Source: a virus. From it: 29,274 nt of DNA. The DNA lies in the IMG/VR virus record IMGVR_UViG_3300047284_000191, positions 1 to 29,274 of that record; one strand, written 5' to 3'. Below, piece after piece: positions 1-8,823 of the stretch. The notes below the pieces were generated by a model. It ran no database searches. It saw only the letters and a program-made list of their open reading frames with translations, and had not been told where the DNA came from. The stretch's first letter is position 1, and each line of letters begins with the position of its first letter. Both the position numbers and the translations under genes were made by a program.

Positions 1-1168
1 TAACGACATCCACAGATGCCATGGCATATGGTCTTAGATTTCTAATAATATCTTTTTTTGTTAGATTATTTAATTTTGCTCCAGTTTTTGTTCTAACTGA
101 TAGAAATACTTTACCATAGACAGGTGGGGTTAAAGTTTCACCACCATATGCATTAACATACTTTGCATTAGGATAGATTATTTTTGTAAGACTCTCATAA
201 TCTTTTGCGGTAACTGCTCTGTTTTGTGCAGCATAGTATTTTGGAGCATTAAATTTTATTGATTTTACTGATTCTTGCTCGGAACCAATCTGAGATTTTG
301 CATTAACTATTATGGATACATCATCGATGGGTTGATCGTTGGGATCTACAACCAATCCAGTATAATTAAATTGTTGAATATTATTAGCTTCAATTCCGTC
401 CGTAACAATATACTCAAATTTTACAACTTGTCCAGTCTCAAGTTCTTTACCTAATATTCCATCACCAAAAACAACTTCATATCTTCTATCTTCAGTTTCC
501 GATAAAAAATATGCCCTACTTGTTGGATCTATTGTAGTGATGTTTTGTACTAAGTTATAACTATCGTATTGAGTTGCCTGAGTATTCTGACCAACTGATA
601 CCTTTAGTAATTCAGTATCTACCTTATCATTTGGTACAATATACTTAGTATTTAATGTATTATCAACAATATATTCATAAGTTAATAAATTGCCTTGATA
701 TACAGCAAAATTTTCAAACGTTGCTGTCCCTGTAGCTTGATTAACTCTGGTTGTTTTATCCTCCATTATGACAAATCCATAAGATTTGCCTAAAATATTT
801 CCAGAACAAACTGTACCTTTCTTTAGAACAGCATATGATGGGTATGCTCCAGTACTTGTAATCTCAGTTTGAACATTTAGAGTTATACAAGCTTTTGATG
901 CTTTATATGATCTTGGGGTATAATTTAGTAATTTCGCTAAGTTTACTACATTATCTCTTGTGGATGCGCTATCCAAAAATAATTCATTCAATGCCATATT
1001 AGCATTGAATGCTGAATAGTATGTGTTATATGCTAAAACGTCTAGTAGATATGATAAAGTGGATCCAGTAAAATCATAGTCTGAGAACTCTGGTCTGGTC
1101 CTCATGTATGATTTTATTGACTCCCTAATATCATTGAAGTCTAAATTTGTTAGATTTGTTGGTTTCAT
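1..1168 (-). CDS. 6: Baseplate wedge protein gp6, N-terminal part (partial)
   Basis: The minus frame is open from the ATG at 1168 to the window edge, giving about 389 residues without a stop; the C-terminal part lies outside. In T4-like phages gp6 forms the inner ring of the baseplate and dimerises to join neighbouring wedges. The N-terminal region contains the phrases YLLDVLAYNTYYSAFNANMA and LNELFLDSASTRDNVVNLAK, which are characteristic of gp6-like wedge proteins. Further on, VVFGDGILGKEL is typical of the baseplate J-like fold. The ATG overlaps the stop of the gp25 gene (TAATG), so the two are translationally coupled, and the gp25-gp6 order is normal for T4-like cyanophages. The identification rests on sequence features and gene order; I could not run an alignment. 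Confidence 0.9.
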   Translation of the reverse strand, partial: MKPTNLTNLDFNDIRESIKSYMRTRPEFSDYDFTGSTLSYLLDVLAYNTYYSAFNANMALNELFLDSASTRDNVVNLAKLLNYTPRSYKASKACITLNVQTEITSTGAYPSYAVLKKGTVCSGNILGKSYGFVIMEDKTTRVNQATGTATFENFAVYQGNLLTYEYIVDNTLNTKYIVPNDKVDTELLKVSVGQNTQATQYDSYNLVQNITTIDPTSRAYFLSETEDRRYEVVFGDGILGKELETGQVVKFEYIVTDGIEANNIQQFNYTGLVVDPNDQPIDDVSIIVNAKSQIGSEQESVKSIKFNAPKYYAAQNRAVTAKDYESLTKIIYPNAKYVNAYGGETLTPPVYGKVFLSVRTKTGAKLNNLTKKDIIRNLRPYAMASVDVV

Positions 1169-1584
1169 TAAGCCCCTGGTCGTTCTAAGATGAATCTACT
1201 TTGTATGGAAACATTTTCACCAACAATAGTATAATCAATATCTACTGCCACTTCATAAGAGTCAGTATCTTCGGCACTTACAACACAATCATTTACTACT
1301 ACTCTAGGTTCAAAGTTGTTTATAGTATTTATTATGGTTTCTGCCAACTTTGATGCTGAGAATGCGTCTAAAGGTTCAAACAAAGTTTCATATACCCTAG
1401 ATCCAACTTCAGGATCCATTAACTTTTCACCAAATTTTGTCTGGATTAAATTCTTTATAGACTGAGTAACAGCAGTTTCGTTCTTTAATTGTAGAACGTC
1501 TTTAGTTATAGGATTAATCCTAAACCCAGTATTTACGTCTGTAAACTGTCTATAATAATCCTTGAATAAGTCTTTAGACATCAT
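1168..1584 (-). CDS. 25: Baseplate wedge protein gp25
   Basis: This 138-aa protein has the usual size for gp25-like (GPW/gp25) baseplate proteins, which are conserved across contractile injection systems and sit in the baseplate wedge. The phrases TGFRINPITKDVLQLKNE, QSIKNLIQTKFGEKLMDPEV and GSRVYETLFEPLD match the family's conserved core, including the acidic glutamate in the YETLFEP segment. Two ATG codons stand side by side at the start (MMSK), so the start may be 1584 or 1581. A late-promoter-like CATAAATA lies 16 bases upstream at 1600-1607. The stop overlaps the gp6 start. Confidence 0.95.
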   Translation of the reverse strand: MMSKDLFKDYYRQFTDVNTGFRINPITKDVLQLKNETAVTQSIKNLIQTKFGEKLMDPEVGSRVYETLFEPLDAFSASKLAETIINTINNFEPRVVVNDCVVSAEDTDSYEVAVDIDYTIVGENVSIQSRFILERPGA

Positions 1585-1599
1585 TCTCTTATTTTTAAT

Positions 1600-1607
1600 T
1601 ATTTATG
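1600..1607 (-). promoter_or_regulatory. Candidate T4-type late promoter upstream of gene 25
   Basis: The minus strand reads CATAAATA, close to the T4 late consensus TATAAATA, and sits just upstream of gene 25. Late promoters of T4-like phages need only this -10-like box, recognised by the phage sigma factor gp55, and no -35 box. Position and strand fit a late structural gene. The match is 7 of 8 bases. Confidence 0.5.
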
Positions 1608-1811
1608 TCAATTGTGCCATCTTTCTACATAGTCATCAAATCCATTTTTACCTCCACATGGTCTAGAATAACGATCTAATGGGGGTTCGTTGATCTTTTT
1701 TCTTGCCAAATTTAGATAATAATCAGATTTTGGGTTAGTAATTAAGTATTTTGTACCAAAATTTTGCATCATCATGCTCGATACATGATCTGGATTAGGA
1801 TTAATTGCCAT
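1608..1811 (-). CDS. Hypothetical small protein (67 aa)
   Basis: The 67-residue product is polar, with a central SDYYLNLARKKINEPP segment and a C-terminal CGGKNGFDDYVERW. I do not recognise a family. It lies between the 152-aa gene and gene 25 on the same strand and has a ribosome binding site (GGAGAAAA) just before the ATG, so it is probably translated with the baseplate genes. A virion or assembly role is only inferred from position. Confidence 0.75.
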   Translation of the reverse strand: MAINPNPDHVSSMMMQNFGTKYLITNPKSDYYLNLARKKINEPPLDRYSRPCGGKNGFDDYVERWHN

Positions 1812-1854
1812 CTGTTTTCTCCATAAGGGTTAAACAGAACTTTTTACGGGGTTG

Positions 1855-2313
1855 CTATCCCGATTTTCTGATCATTTCATAGTCATCACCAACAATTTCT
1901 CGTAAAAGCTCGTCATTCCAGTGATGATAATACCCAGTATTTACTAATATTTGCCTTGCCTTACGTAATTTTTCACGATTTTGCATGGTTATGATGTTAT
2001 ATTTTCCGTTGCTAGTGGGAATTCCCTTAATATAAGTTTCATTTTTGGGACAGTCTTCAAAAAATATCCATTCTGGGTACGTTTTGTTGTAAAAATTGAC
2101 CCAAAATTGAACACTATCTAAGTCCAAATAGTCTTCTACAACAAAAAAGACAATATCATGACCAGAAATAGGTCCGATATTGTCTGCATTTGATTCAATA
2201 ACAATATATTTTGCTGTAGAAGAGTATGGACATAAGGCAAAATTGCCTAATTCTGGACGAACATCTGATGTTCTTTGAATCCATTCTTTAATATACTCTT
2301 CTACTTCTGTCAT
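1855..2313 (-). CDS. Conserved-type hypothetical protein (152 aa) in the baseplate cluster
   Basis: The 152-aa soluble protein opens with MTEVEEYIKEWIQRT and has a short cysteine motif, NFALCPYSS, followed by a beta-rich middle and a lysine/arginine-rich helix near residues 110-125. There is no signal peptide and no membrane segment. The start overlaps the stop of the 48-aa basic protein upstream (ATGA), so the two are coupled. The LCPY motif recalls small cyanophage proteins with a (I/L)CPFA segment, but I cannot assign a function. Its place between PAAR and gp25 genes suggests late expression. Confidence 0.8.
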   Translation of the reverse strand: MTEVEEYIKEWIQRTSDVRPELGNFALCPYSSTAKYIVIESNADNIGPISGHDIVFFVVEDYLDLDSVQFWVNFYNKTYPEWIFFEDCPKNETYIKGIPTSNGKYNIITMQNREKLRKARQILVNTGYYHHWNDELLREIVGDDYEMIRKSG

Positions 2314-2456
2314 TTACCTTGTCCACGATACTTTTTACGTGCTACATTTCGACTTGTAGCAGCATATTTTGTTCCCAAACCCAATCCTTGACGAGATTTT
2401 TTTGGTTTACCAGGAACATAACCGTTTTTTGTGAGGGGCCCTTTCATTTTTGCCAT
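2310..2456 (-). CDS. Small highly basic protein (48 aa)
   Basis: This is a short gene of 48 codons starting MAKMKGPLTKNGYVPGKP and ending ARKKYRGQGK. About a third of the residues are Lys or Arg, and Gly is frequent (QGLGLGTKY). A good ribosome binding site (AAGGAGA) lies just before the ATG, and the stop overlaps the next start as ATGA. These two signals plus placement inside the late operon make it a real gene. The composition suggests nucleic-acid contact or a virion-internal or tail-associated peptide, but this is inference. Confidence 0.75.
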   Translation of the reverse strand: MAKMKGPLTKNGYVPGKPKKSRQGLGLGTKYAATSRNVARKKYRGQGK

Positions 2457-2497
2457 GATTTTTCTCCTTGGAAAGCAGTATTATACCACAAAATTCC

Positions 2498-3019
2498 CTA
2501 CATGCCAACTATCACGTTGGTTGAACCCTTTCCTATAGTGCTTAAACAGGGTGGACCTAGTGGATCTCCAATAGCTGCTAGTCTTTTCCCATTCACAAAT
2601 ACGGTTGCACCCAATGCTTTAACCACTCTTGGATGTCCCTGTCCAAAAGCATCCTCAGTGGTTAACAAACTACAATTACACGGTTTAGTAAGAGGTCCTA
2701 TACACTTATCGCCTGCTTGCTGAATCCATTGTATTAAGTTTGTTGTTGGAGATTTATGCTCTATAAGTTGATCTCCATCACAAAGAGGAGTTTGACCATT
2801 AATAAAAACAGTTCTAGCAAAAACTGATGCATCTTTTGGTGTTAATGGAGTGACAGGCCATTGACAAGTGGCATCCATTGCAGACACTGGTTTAGTTGGA
2901 ACACTACTAGGTGGGCAACTTGGCGGCGGGCCACAACCTTGTGTATGGTGGATATTTGGCGGGATTGGAACACCATGTCCAGTGCAAGTTCCAGATACTA
3001 TAGCAGCAAAACGGGTCAT
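2498..3019 (-). CDS. PAAR-domain spike-tip protein (gp5.4-like)
   Basis: This 173-aa protein carries the repeated short glycine/proline turns and paired His/Cys residues of PAAR proteins, which sharpen the tip of the central spike and bind a metal ion. Visible landmarks are MTRFAAIVSGTCTGHGVPIP at the N terminus, VFINGQTPLCDGDQL in the middle and VFVNGKRLAAIGDPLGPPCL near the C terminus. The two 'V-F-(I/V)-N-G' strands are an internal repeat typical of the fold. T4 encodes a shorter equivalent (gp5.4, about 97 aa), so this one is enlarged. A perfect late promoter TATAAATA lies just upstream at 3032-3039. Confidence 0.85.
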   Translation of the reverse strand: MTRFAAIVSGTCTGHGVPIPPNIHHTQGCGPPPSCPPSSVPTKPVSAMDATCQWPVTPLTPKDASVFARTVFINGQTPLCDGDQLIEHKSPTTNLIQWIQQAGDKCIGPLTKPCNCSLLTTEDAFGQGHPRVVKALGATVFVNGKRLAAIGDPLGPPCLSTIGKGSTNVIVGM

Positions 3020-3031
3020 AATTTTTATTTT

Positions 3032-3039
3032 TATTTATA
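3032..3039 (-). promoter_or_regulatory. T4-type late promoter before the PAAR gene
   Basis: The minus strand reads TATAAATA exactly, the T4 late promoter core, 12 bases before the PAAR start. It overlaps the stop codon of the 1580-aa gene (GTA TAA), so promoter and stop share bases. Late promoters of this class need no -35 box. Confidence 0.7.
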
Positions 3040-6000
3040 CATTTGCTGGGTTAGTATCAGCAAGTTGATCTGGAACTTCATCATCTTCTTCTTGAGATGC
3101 ATCATCAGTTTGATAAATATCTTCCTCTCCTAAATCACCATAATTTCTATTACAATAATAGTCATATGGGTTTCCATATTTTGATAGTGCGCTTACAAAA
3201 GTCTTGGTCTCTTGAGTCAAATCGTGAAGAATATGTAAATTTCCACTAATTTCCCAAGACCTTATACCTTCATATAGATCGCTTGATCTATCATACCTTG
3301 TCCCCAATGCCCCCAAATAAAATGGTGATATAAAACCCAAAGATGATGAATGTATAGAACTTAATGGCCAGGACTGCACGCAAAAAGCATCTTCTATTAC
3401 AGCATCTTCGTCATCAATGTTATTTAAAATTGGTTGTAGAGATGAATTATCCAATAGACACTGTTTACATCTACCAATATCAGGATTGGTTGGATTTGGA
3501 TTTATTTTCACCCCTAATCTAACATTTAAAAATGTTGATTCTCTTGGATCTGGGCAAAATGTTTGTATTAAATACTTTGTAGTGGAAGTTGCACACGGTA
3601 ATTTATAAAAACCTCCAGTAACTGTCAATATTGCGGTCGATGGAAATGATTGTGTTCTTTCTTCTATTGTTCTGGGCTGTAATGAAGCGATTCTAGCTTC
3701 ACGATAAGAGGTATTAATATCATCAAGTATTTTGGTATCAAAATTTCTAGATACGGTTCTTCCTTGTTCATTCCCAGACTGATTAGAGATTACTCCAGTA
3801 ACTGCAGAATTTATTTCTCCTGTAATCTGTTGAGCATCTCCGACATTTAGAGTTCCACTTCCCCTATTAGGTTCAGACGTGGGTGGTATTTGAATATCTT
3901 GTGTTAAAAAATCTCTAAATTGAGTGGAATAATGATCTAAACTTCCACTAGGACCAATGTATGATGGATTGTATTGTGATGCTAAATTAGTATCTTCTCT
4001 ATCAATATCAGAAATTGATCTAGTTGTAGAAGACTGAACTTCTCCAGGAAGATCTGAGACATTCAAAGAATAACTAGTCCTTTCTATACCTATATCTGTG
4101 TTTACTTTTCCACTTCTAGCAATTTTTAATGAATCAGCACTAACTTCGCTATTTAAATATTGATTTGTTTTTATTGTGGAATTTTGTGAACTTCCTGTAA
4201 AATCAGTTAGTGCAGAAATACCTGCACCAGTTTGTCTAGATCCCTCTATAAGTGCATCATGAGTTATTTGAACATCTTCAGTGAAAGTATACTCAGTTTT
4301 CCCTTCAGTCTCAAATTGATTTATCCAATTCGCATCTAAAGTGTTTTCAGGTAATAAATATACTTCCTTATTAGTATCATCCAAATTGACCTCAACTATA
4401 TCTGGTATGTAAAGATTTACAAACTGTTCGTCATAATTGATTTGACTATCTGCATTGTATGATTGAAGACCATAAGATTGTTGAATAAATGTATTATTAA
4501 ACGCAGGAGATTTATTGTATAGATCTTGAACCTCTGGTTCCGATTCTTCGGTAGTTGATTGTTCTTGAACAACTTGCTTGTTTATTTTTGCAATATATGG
4601 AACTCTAATTTGTGGAGGATTTGATTCTGAATATCCTCTTCCTGGATCCAATATTCTAATTGAAACCAAACGACCACCAGAAAGAATTGGCTCTACAAAT
4701 GCAGGTTTTCCCGTTCCAGTACATTTTTCTATGGTCCTTAAAATGTCATTGTCTTTATTTTGAACTAATTGATTAAATCTTGCATGATCGAATTCCGTTG
4801 GTGGTGGATCTACAGAAAGTTTAATTGGTTCAATATTTCTATTAGAAAGACCCTTTCCAGGTCTTGTAATCTGAAAACCAACCAACCTTCCATTTCGAAT
4901 AACACCAGTAGCTTGAGGTCTTATTAATTGAGGTTCAAATGGAACACCTTCAGATACTCTAGCAGTCGCATATTGTATTTGCTTTTTAGCAAATTCATAT
5001 TTACCAAAAAGAGCACCTCTATCTTTAATACCATATCCAGCAAGAATACGAATAGATTCTCCACCACTAGTAGTATAAGTAGCATCTTTTTGAAACTCAT
5101 TTCCACCACCTATCAATTTTAAATACCCAGCATTGAAACCATCATCAAATCTGTTAACAGCATCAATGGTCCATCCATTAACAGTTTCTCCTGGTTCAAT
5201 AAATTGATCGGCAACATTTTCTATTGTGAAGATATCTTGTGTATCTGAAATTACTAATGCAATTCCTATTCTATTTTCTTTAGGTGTATCTGCAGATGGA
5301 TAATACAAATAATAAACTTCCTGATCTGCAAAAACTTCTCCACCTTCAGAAAAGTCTGATGCATCTACAGATCCATAACCACTGCCATATCTTACAATCT
5401 CTTCAATCCTCCAAACAGTATTGAACGTATCTGTATCTTCATTCCATCTAGATTCAATTTTCATTCTAACTTTCAATCCGCCAGGAATTGAATAGTCTTT
5501 ATAAACAGTGGCATCTCTGGCAGACCAACATGCTCCCTGCAGAGACAGAAATGGAGTCGTTCCACCCCCGCCGCCCCAAGCATTCACATATGGAGTATTT
5601 TCAAATCTCATCCCTTTGTATGCATCACCAACGTTGATGCCATTTGTTGCATCTCTAGTTGTCCACTGAATAGTTCCACCCCTCTTTAAAACTACTGCCC
5701 AACCAGAAGGGTTATTTGTCCAAGAACCTCCAGGATTATTTTCCATATTAACAGTTATATTAACTATTGTTTCTTCAGATAAAGTAAAAGAACCTGTAGA
5801 GAAACTGGATCCATTATAGACTCCTCCCACTATAGTGGCACTTTCAAACACTGTAGATCCAGTGTCTTCTCTCCAAATTAAAATAGTTCCTTCATCATCG
5901 AATCCATACTCTGCTGAATATGATCCTGCAGGTAAAGTAATTTGTTTATGGACGATTTCGAGTGGTCTGCCAGAAAGATTATTTTCACTATTGTTTGACC

Positions 6001-7777
6001 ATATTGCATAACTATTTCCCCAACTATTCCAAGTAGAATGACTGACCGCATAGACACCACCAACCATTTTTGGTTCTGCTAGTCTAATACCAGTTGGAAC
6101 GCCTCTAGTTAAAGCTCCATTTATAGTTGTAAGTATTTTCAAATAACCACATGTATATGTGCCATTATCAGTTGTGAATGTTATTGGAAAAACGGAACCC
6201 TCTTGATACTTTCCATCTCCATAACTAATAACTCTAATTATACTAATTTCTGTATCAGATCCACCATCTGCATCTGTATATTTTGATGCTCTAATTTCTA
6301 CTCTTAATCCAGATCCTGTTGTTGGTCCATAAGCTGCTGAAGAACCATCAAGATTAAATACTTTTTGAATATTATTGATACCAGAATTTCCAGGTGCCCA
6401 AACAGATCCCCCAATACCATTGACAATCCCACTATCTTCTCCTATAATAGCAGGAATAAAATTATCAGGATTTGATAGATCCACATCACTGGCAGTTCCT
6501 ACATAAGATGCAAATTGACTAATAACTCTATTACCAGAAAGACCTGCAGACAAATCTACAATATCTTTGAATATTACTTTTCCTAGATAAACGGTTTCAC
6601 TAGCATTTCCCTGAATAGGAACATTCAGATCATATTGAACACCTGGAACAGGTAGTACATCTCCTTGAGAGATGCTGTTCAATTTAACAACTGCATCAGG
6701 TCTTCCTTCTGTATCGCCTTTACCTGCAGCAGGTCTAGCAGTGATATTTAAAGTAGCTACAGTTTGATTGCTTGAGTTTTTAACTACTACATTTGTAGTC
6801 CAACGATTACTTGCACTATCAGAGCTTAAAAGTCTAATAGCAGTATTTGCTCCAATTTCTGTGTATACCTCAGTATTAAGTGGTCCTTCTTGGCGAGTAG
6901 CCATTAGAGTTTTCGGACCTATTCCTTTGTAATCTTCTTTAGTAATATTTCCAATAAGTCTAAAATATACCGATGTGAAATATTGACTAAGACCAGATAC
7001 ATATCTAAAAACAACACCTTCAGTTTTTGTACCTACTGCCCAAATCAGTGGATTCTCATTTGGATCCCCTGGTGGAGTCAATTTTCCATCTTGAGTGTAA
7101 TATTCCACATATGTTTCATCTGGAGTTGCATCACATTCAAATGGGGTTTTTCTTGGAGTGTAAGTGTATACATAACTTCCACTTTCACCAGGATCGGCAA
7201 CCCTAGTTAAAACCCAACATATAACATAACATGGTCTACCTGTTGCATGTTCTTTTGTATCCCAAAGATATAGAAATGGACTATCAGAATAATTTGGTTC
7301 AAAACTTAATTCTGATGGATAATGATCCCAATAACGAACTCTTCTTGGGTCTGATGTTGTCGAAGATCCAAGATTACCACCAGAAAGAGTGAATGGCGGA
7401 CATATGTTAAAACGCTCCCACCAACTTGTAGAAGTTAAATCTAACTCTTCATATAATTTTCCTGAGTTTGGACCTGTCTTATCTAAGTTAGCAAAATTAT
7501 ATTGATCTGATGTCTCTGAAGTTGTTGTTTCTTCACCAGTCTCGGGATCTGTTGTTGTAGTGGTTGTAGTCTCACCACCCTCATATGTTTCAATTATGAC
7601 CTCACAAACATCCTCATAAGGATACATCACACAATCTCTGTCCCATGTAGGTACATTGATCTGTGATGTATCTCTCTTAGGAAAAGTCTCTCTGGACATG
7701 GTAACACCACGACCATATCCAGGACTAGTTCTTCCTCTTGGTTTATAATCAGGACATGTCTTTTTATTGCAAGGCAT
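3035..7777 (-). CDS. Giant virion structural protein (1580 aa), likely baseplate or fibre associated
   Basis: The largest gene of the window. The N terminus has paired cysteines (MPCNKKTCPDYKPRG), then a threonine-rich acidic spacer near residue 70 (GGETTTTTTTDPETGEETTT). The long middle is beta-rich with many Gly, Ser, Asn and Thr, as in phage fibres. Around residues 957-987 and 1022-1061 are two copies of a 'G-R-L-V-x-(F/I)-x-I-x-(R/D)-P-G-(K/R)-G' motif, a turn repeat common in cyanophage structural proteins. The last 250 residues hold further cysteines (GRCKQCLLDN; YYCNRNYGD) and an acidic tail. The gene begins 3 bases after the 111-aa coiled-coil gene and ends at the PAAR promoter. Position beside PAAR, gp25 and gp6 supports a tail or baseplate location; the exact role is unknown. 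Confidence 0.85.
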   Translation of the reverse strand: MPCNKKTCPDYKPRGRTSPGYGRGVTMSRETFPKRDTSQINVPTWDRDCVMYPYEDVCEVIIETYEGGETTTTTTTDPETGEETTTSETSDQYNFANLDKTGPNSGKLYEELDLTSTSWWERFNICPPFTLSGGNLGSSTTSDPRRVRYWDHYPSELSFEPNYSDSPFLYLWDTKEHATGRPCYVICWVLTRVADPGESGSYVYTYTPRKTPFECDATPDETYVEYYTQDGKLTPPGDPNENPLIWAVGTKTEGVVFRYVSGLSQYFTSVYFRLIGNITKEDYKGIGPKTLMATRQEGPLNTEVYTEIGANTAIRLLSSDSASNRWTTNVVVKNSSNQTVATLNITARPAAGKGDTEGRPDAVVKLNSISQGDVLPVPGVQYDLNVPIQGNASETVYLGKVIFKDIVDLSAGLSGNRVISQFASYVGTASDVDLSNPDNFIPAIIGEDSGIVNGIGGSVWAPGNSGINNIQKVFNLDGSSAAYGPTTGSGLRVEIRASKYTDADGGSDTEISIIRVISYGDGKYQEGSVFPITFTTDNGTYTCGYLKILTTINGALTRGVPTGIRLAEPKMVGGVYAVSHSTWNSWGNSYAIWSNNSENNLSGRPLEIVHKQITLPAGSYSAEYGFDDEGTILIWREDTGSTVFESATIVGGVYNGSSFSTGSFTLSEETIVNITVNMENNPGGSWTNNPSGWAVVLKRGGTIQWTTRDATNGINVGDAYKGMRFENTPYVNAWGGGGGTTPFLSLQGACWSARDATVYKDYSIPGGLKVRMKIESRWNEDTDTFNTVWRIEEIVRYGSGYGSVDASDFSEGGEVFADQEVYYLYYPSADTPKENRIGIALVISDTQDIFTIENVADQFIEPGETVNGWTIDAVNRFDDGFNAGYLKLIGGGNEFQKDATYTTSGGESIRILAGYGIKDRGALFGKYEFAKKQIQYATARVSEGVPFEPQLIRPQATGVIRNGRLVGFQITRPGKGLSNRNIEPIKLSVDPPPTEFDHARFNQLVQNKDNDILRTIEKCTGTGKPAFVEPILSGGRLVSIRILDPGRGYSESNPPQIRVPYIAKINKQVVQEQSTTEESEPEVQDLYNKSPAFNNTFIQQSYGLQSYNADSQINYDEQFVNLYIPDIVEVNLDDTNKEVYLLPENTLDANWINQFETEGKTEYTFTEDVQITHDALIEGSRQTGAGISALTDFTGSSQNSTIKTNQYLNSEVSADSLKIARSGKVNTDIGIERTSYSLNVSDLPGEVQSSTTRSISDIDREDTNLASQYNPSYIGPSGSLDHYSTQFRDFLTQDIQIPPTSEPNRGSGTLNVGDAQQITGEINSAVTGVISNQSGNEQGRTVSRNFDTKILDDINTSYREARIASLQPRTIEERTQSFPSTAILTVTGGFYKLPCATSTTKYLIQTFCPDPRESTFLNVRLGVKINPNPTNPDIGRCKQCLLDNSSLQPILNNIDDEDAVIEDAFCVQSWPLSSIHSSSLGFISPFYLGALGTRYDRSSDLYEGIRSWEISGNLHILHDLTQETKTFVSALSKYGNPYDYYCNRNYGDLGEEDIYQTDDASQEEDDEVPDQLADTNPANV

Positions 7778-7780
7778 TTA

Positions 7781-8116
7781 TCACTTCACTTGATTCTCAA
7801 TTTTATTTAGACGGCTATACAGGTCTGTTAATGTTTGACCAAGTGATAAGTATTCCTCTGTGCCTGGTGGACAATACTGAAGACTATTTTTGCCTACCAG
7901 TTCTGTTGTAGCAAAAGTCTCTAATCCACCTAATCTAGAATCTACATTTTTTGTATATTCTGTAAGTTGCGACTCAAGTGTGCTAATGCGCTCAATTAAT
8001 TTCTTAATAATATCATTAATTATCTCATGCGCGATTTCATTATCCTTGAAGCGCATTTCTGTATTCTGTAAAAATAATAATTTAGATAATGAAGTCTGAT
8101 GTATAATATTATTCAT
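7781..8116 (-). CDS. Coiled-coil protein (111 aa), probable structural partner
   Basis: The 111-aa product has a heptad-like helix at residues 25-65 (IINDIIKKLIERISTLESQL), a short turn with YCPPGTEEY, and a second short helix at the C terminus (LTDLYSRLNKIENQVK). A strong ribosome binding site (GAGGAA) precedes the ATG at 8116, which favours this start over the internal methionine at residue 21. It lies directly before the 1580-aa gene, so it may be a trimerising or chaperone-like partner of that protein; this is inference from position and helix pattern. Confidence 0.75.
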   Translation of the reverse strand: MNNIIHQTSLSKLLFLQNTEMRFKDNEIAHEIINDIIKKLIERISTLESQLTEYTKNVDSRLGGLETFATTELVGKNSLQYCPPGTEEYLSLGQTLTDLYSRLNKIENQVK

Positions 8117-8149
8117 AGTTCCTCTAAGGTTTACGCGCAGCGAACGCGG

Positions 8150-8320
8150 TTACGCGGGGTGGTCGTCTTTTCGGATGATAAATGAATTCTCATCACCCAT
8201 CTCATAGAGCATCACATCGCCCTCCATGAGTCCTAGCTCATCAATGATCTCCTGAGGGAACTCAATGTATAAGTCGCCCTCTGAGGTCTCCTGAACTTCT
8301 ATGATAAATTTTCTGGACAT
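8150..8320 (-). CDS. AbrB/MazE-like DNA-binding protein (56 aa)
   Basis: The 56-residue product has the pattern of a swapped-hairpin AbrB domain: a first strand (KFIIEVQETSEGDLYIEFP), then QEIIDELGLMEGDVMLYEM, and a final strand NSFIIRKDD. The 'P-x-x-(I/V)-x-x-x-L-G-(L/M)-x-x-G-D' core is diagnostic of the AbrB/MazE/SpoVT family, which act as small dimeric transcription regulators or antitoxins. No toxin gene is adjacent that I can recognise. A clear ribosome binding site (AGGAG) precedes the ATG, and the start overlaps the preceding gene by 22 bases. It lies just downstream of the late promoter at 8817, so late expression is likely. Confidence 0.75.
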   Translation of the reverse strand: MSRKFIIEVQETSEGDLYIEFPQEIIDELGLMEGDVMLYEMGDENSFIIRKDDHPA

Positions 8321-8517
8321 TCTACTACTCCTACATGATACTCATATTCGTCTCTGAGAAAATTAGCGATTTTCTCTGCTTCATTATATGTATCAAAAAA
8401 GAGAGTTTTACTTTCATCTACTCCACAGGTGGTCTCACCCTCTTCCGTGTAGCTATACATAGGTAAGTACCTCGGACCTTCCTTGAAGGGTGGTGAGATT
8501 AAAATGAAATATTTCAT
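8299..8517 (-). CDS. Hypothetical protein (72 aa)
   Basis: A 72-aa soluble protein starting MKYFILISPPFKEGPRYLPM, with a helix FFDTYNEAEKIANFLRDEY and a final strand HVGVVECPENLS. The layout (strand, helix, strand) resembles many small phage proteins, but I recognise no family. Its start overlaps the upstream stop (ATGA) and its end overlaps the AbrB-like gene, so the three genes 8741-8150 form one coupled unit. Confidence 0.7.
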   Translation of the reverse strand: MKYFILISPPFKEGPRYLPMYSYTEEGETTCGVDESKTLFFDTYNEAEKIANFLRDEYEYHVGVVECPENLS

Positions 8518-8741
8518 CTCAGGTCTTCTCGAAGTGTAAATCCGTTCCTTGTCAGAAGTTCTTTGTAATCATCTAGTTCCAAAACGTCGAATTCCTCTTT
8601 GTGCTTCGGACCAATATCATTGAACACTCGGCGGGCATCTTCGGCCGTATGAGCATACACTTCGCTAATTCTCATTTCATTGCTGATCGGATCATAAAAG
8701 CGAATACCATACAAGTTAGTCGGTACATAGTCTTTTGCCAT
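8514..8741 (-). CDS. Hypothetical protein (75 aa), first gene after the late promoter at 8817
   Basis: A 75-aa protein (MAKDYVPTNLYGIRFYDPIS...) with a helix AEDARRVFNDIG and a C-terminal acidic helix. The pattern 'Y-A-H-T-A-E-D-A-R-R-V' is common in small phage proteins that handle amino-acid-like side chains in a beta-alpha-beta unit, but no function is known to me. It has a strong ribosome binding site (AAGGAGAAA). A late-type box CTAAATA lies 76 bases upstream, which makes it the probable first gene of the late operon. Confidence 0.75.
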   Translation of the reverse strand: MAKDYVPTNLYGIRFYDPISNEMRISEVYAHTAEDARRVFNDIGPKHKEEFDVLELDDYKELLTRNGFTLREDLR

Positions 8742-8816
8742 TTTTTGGTTTCTCCTTCAATTTTTCACGGCGGATTTTTTTGGATATGGGACTCCTGGGG
8801 GGACCCATTCGATTAA

Positions 8817-8823
8817 TATTTAG
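8817..8823 (-). promoter_or_regulatory. Late promoter (CTAAATA) of the structural operon
   Basis: The minus strand reads CCCTAAATATTAAT. The CTAAATA core is the T4-late-type box reported for cyanophages, and there is no -35 match. It is the natural entry point for the genes 8741 down to the baseplate cluster. The same extended string CTAAATATTA recurs at 21287-21296. Confidence 0.6.

Noticed and set aside
2319-2723. Plus-strand frame of 134 codons
   Set aside because: Covers the 48-aa and PAAR genes in antisense; both minus genes have ribosome binding sites and coherent sequences.
4924-6063. Further minus-strand frames of about 61 codons inside the 1580-aa gene
   Set aside because: Low-complexity hydrophobic products in another frame of a clear long gene.
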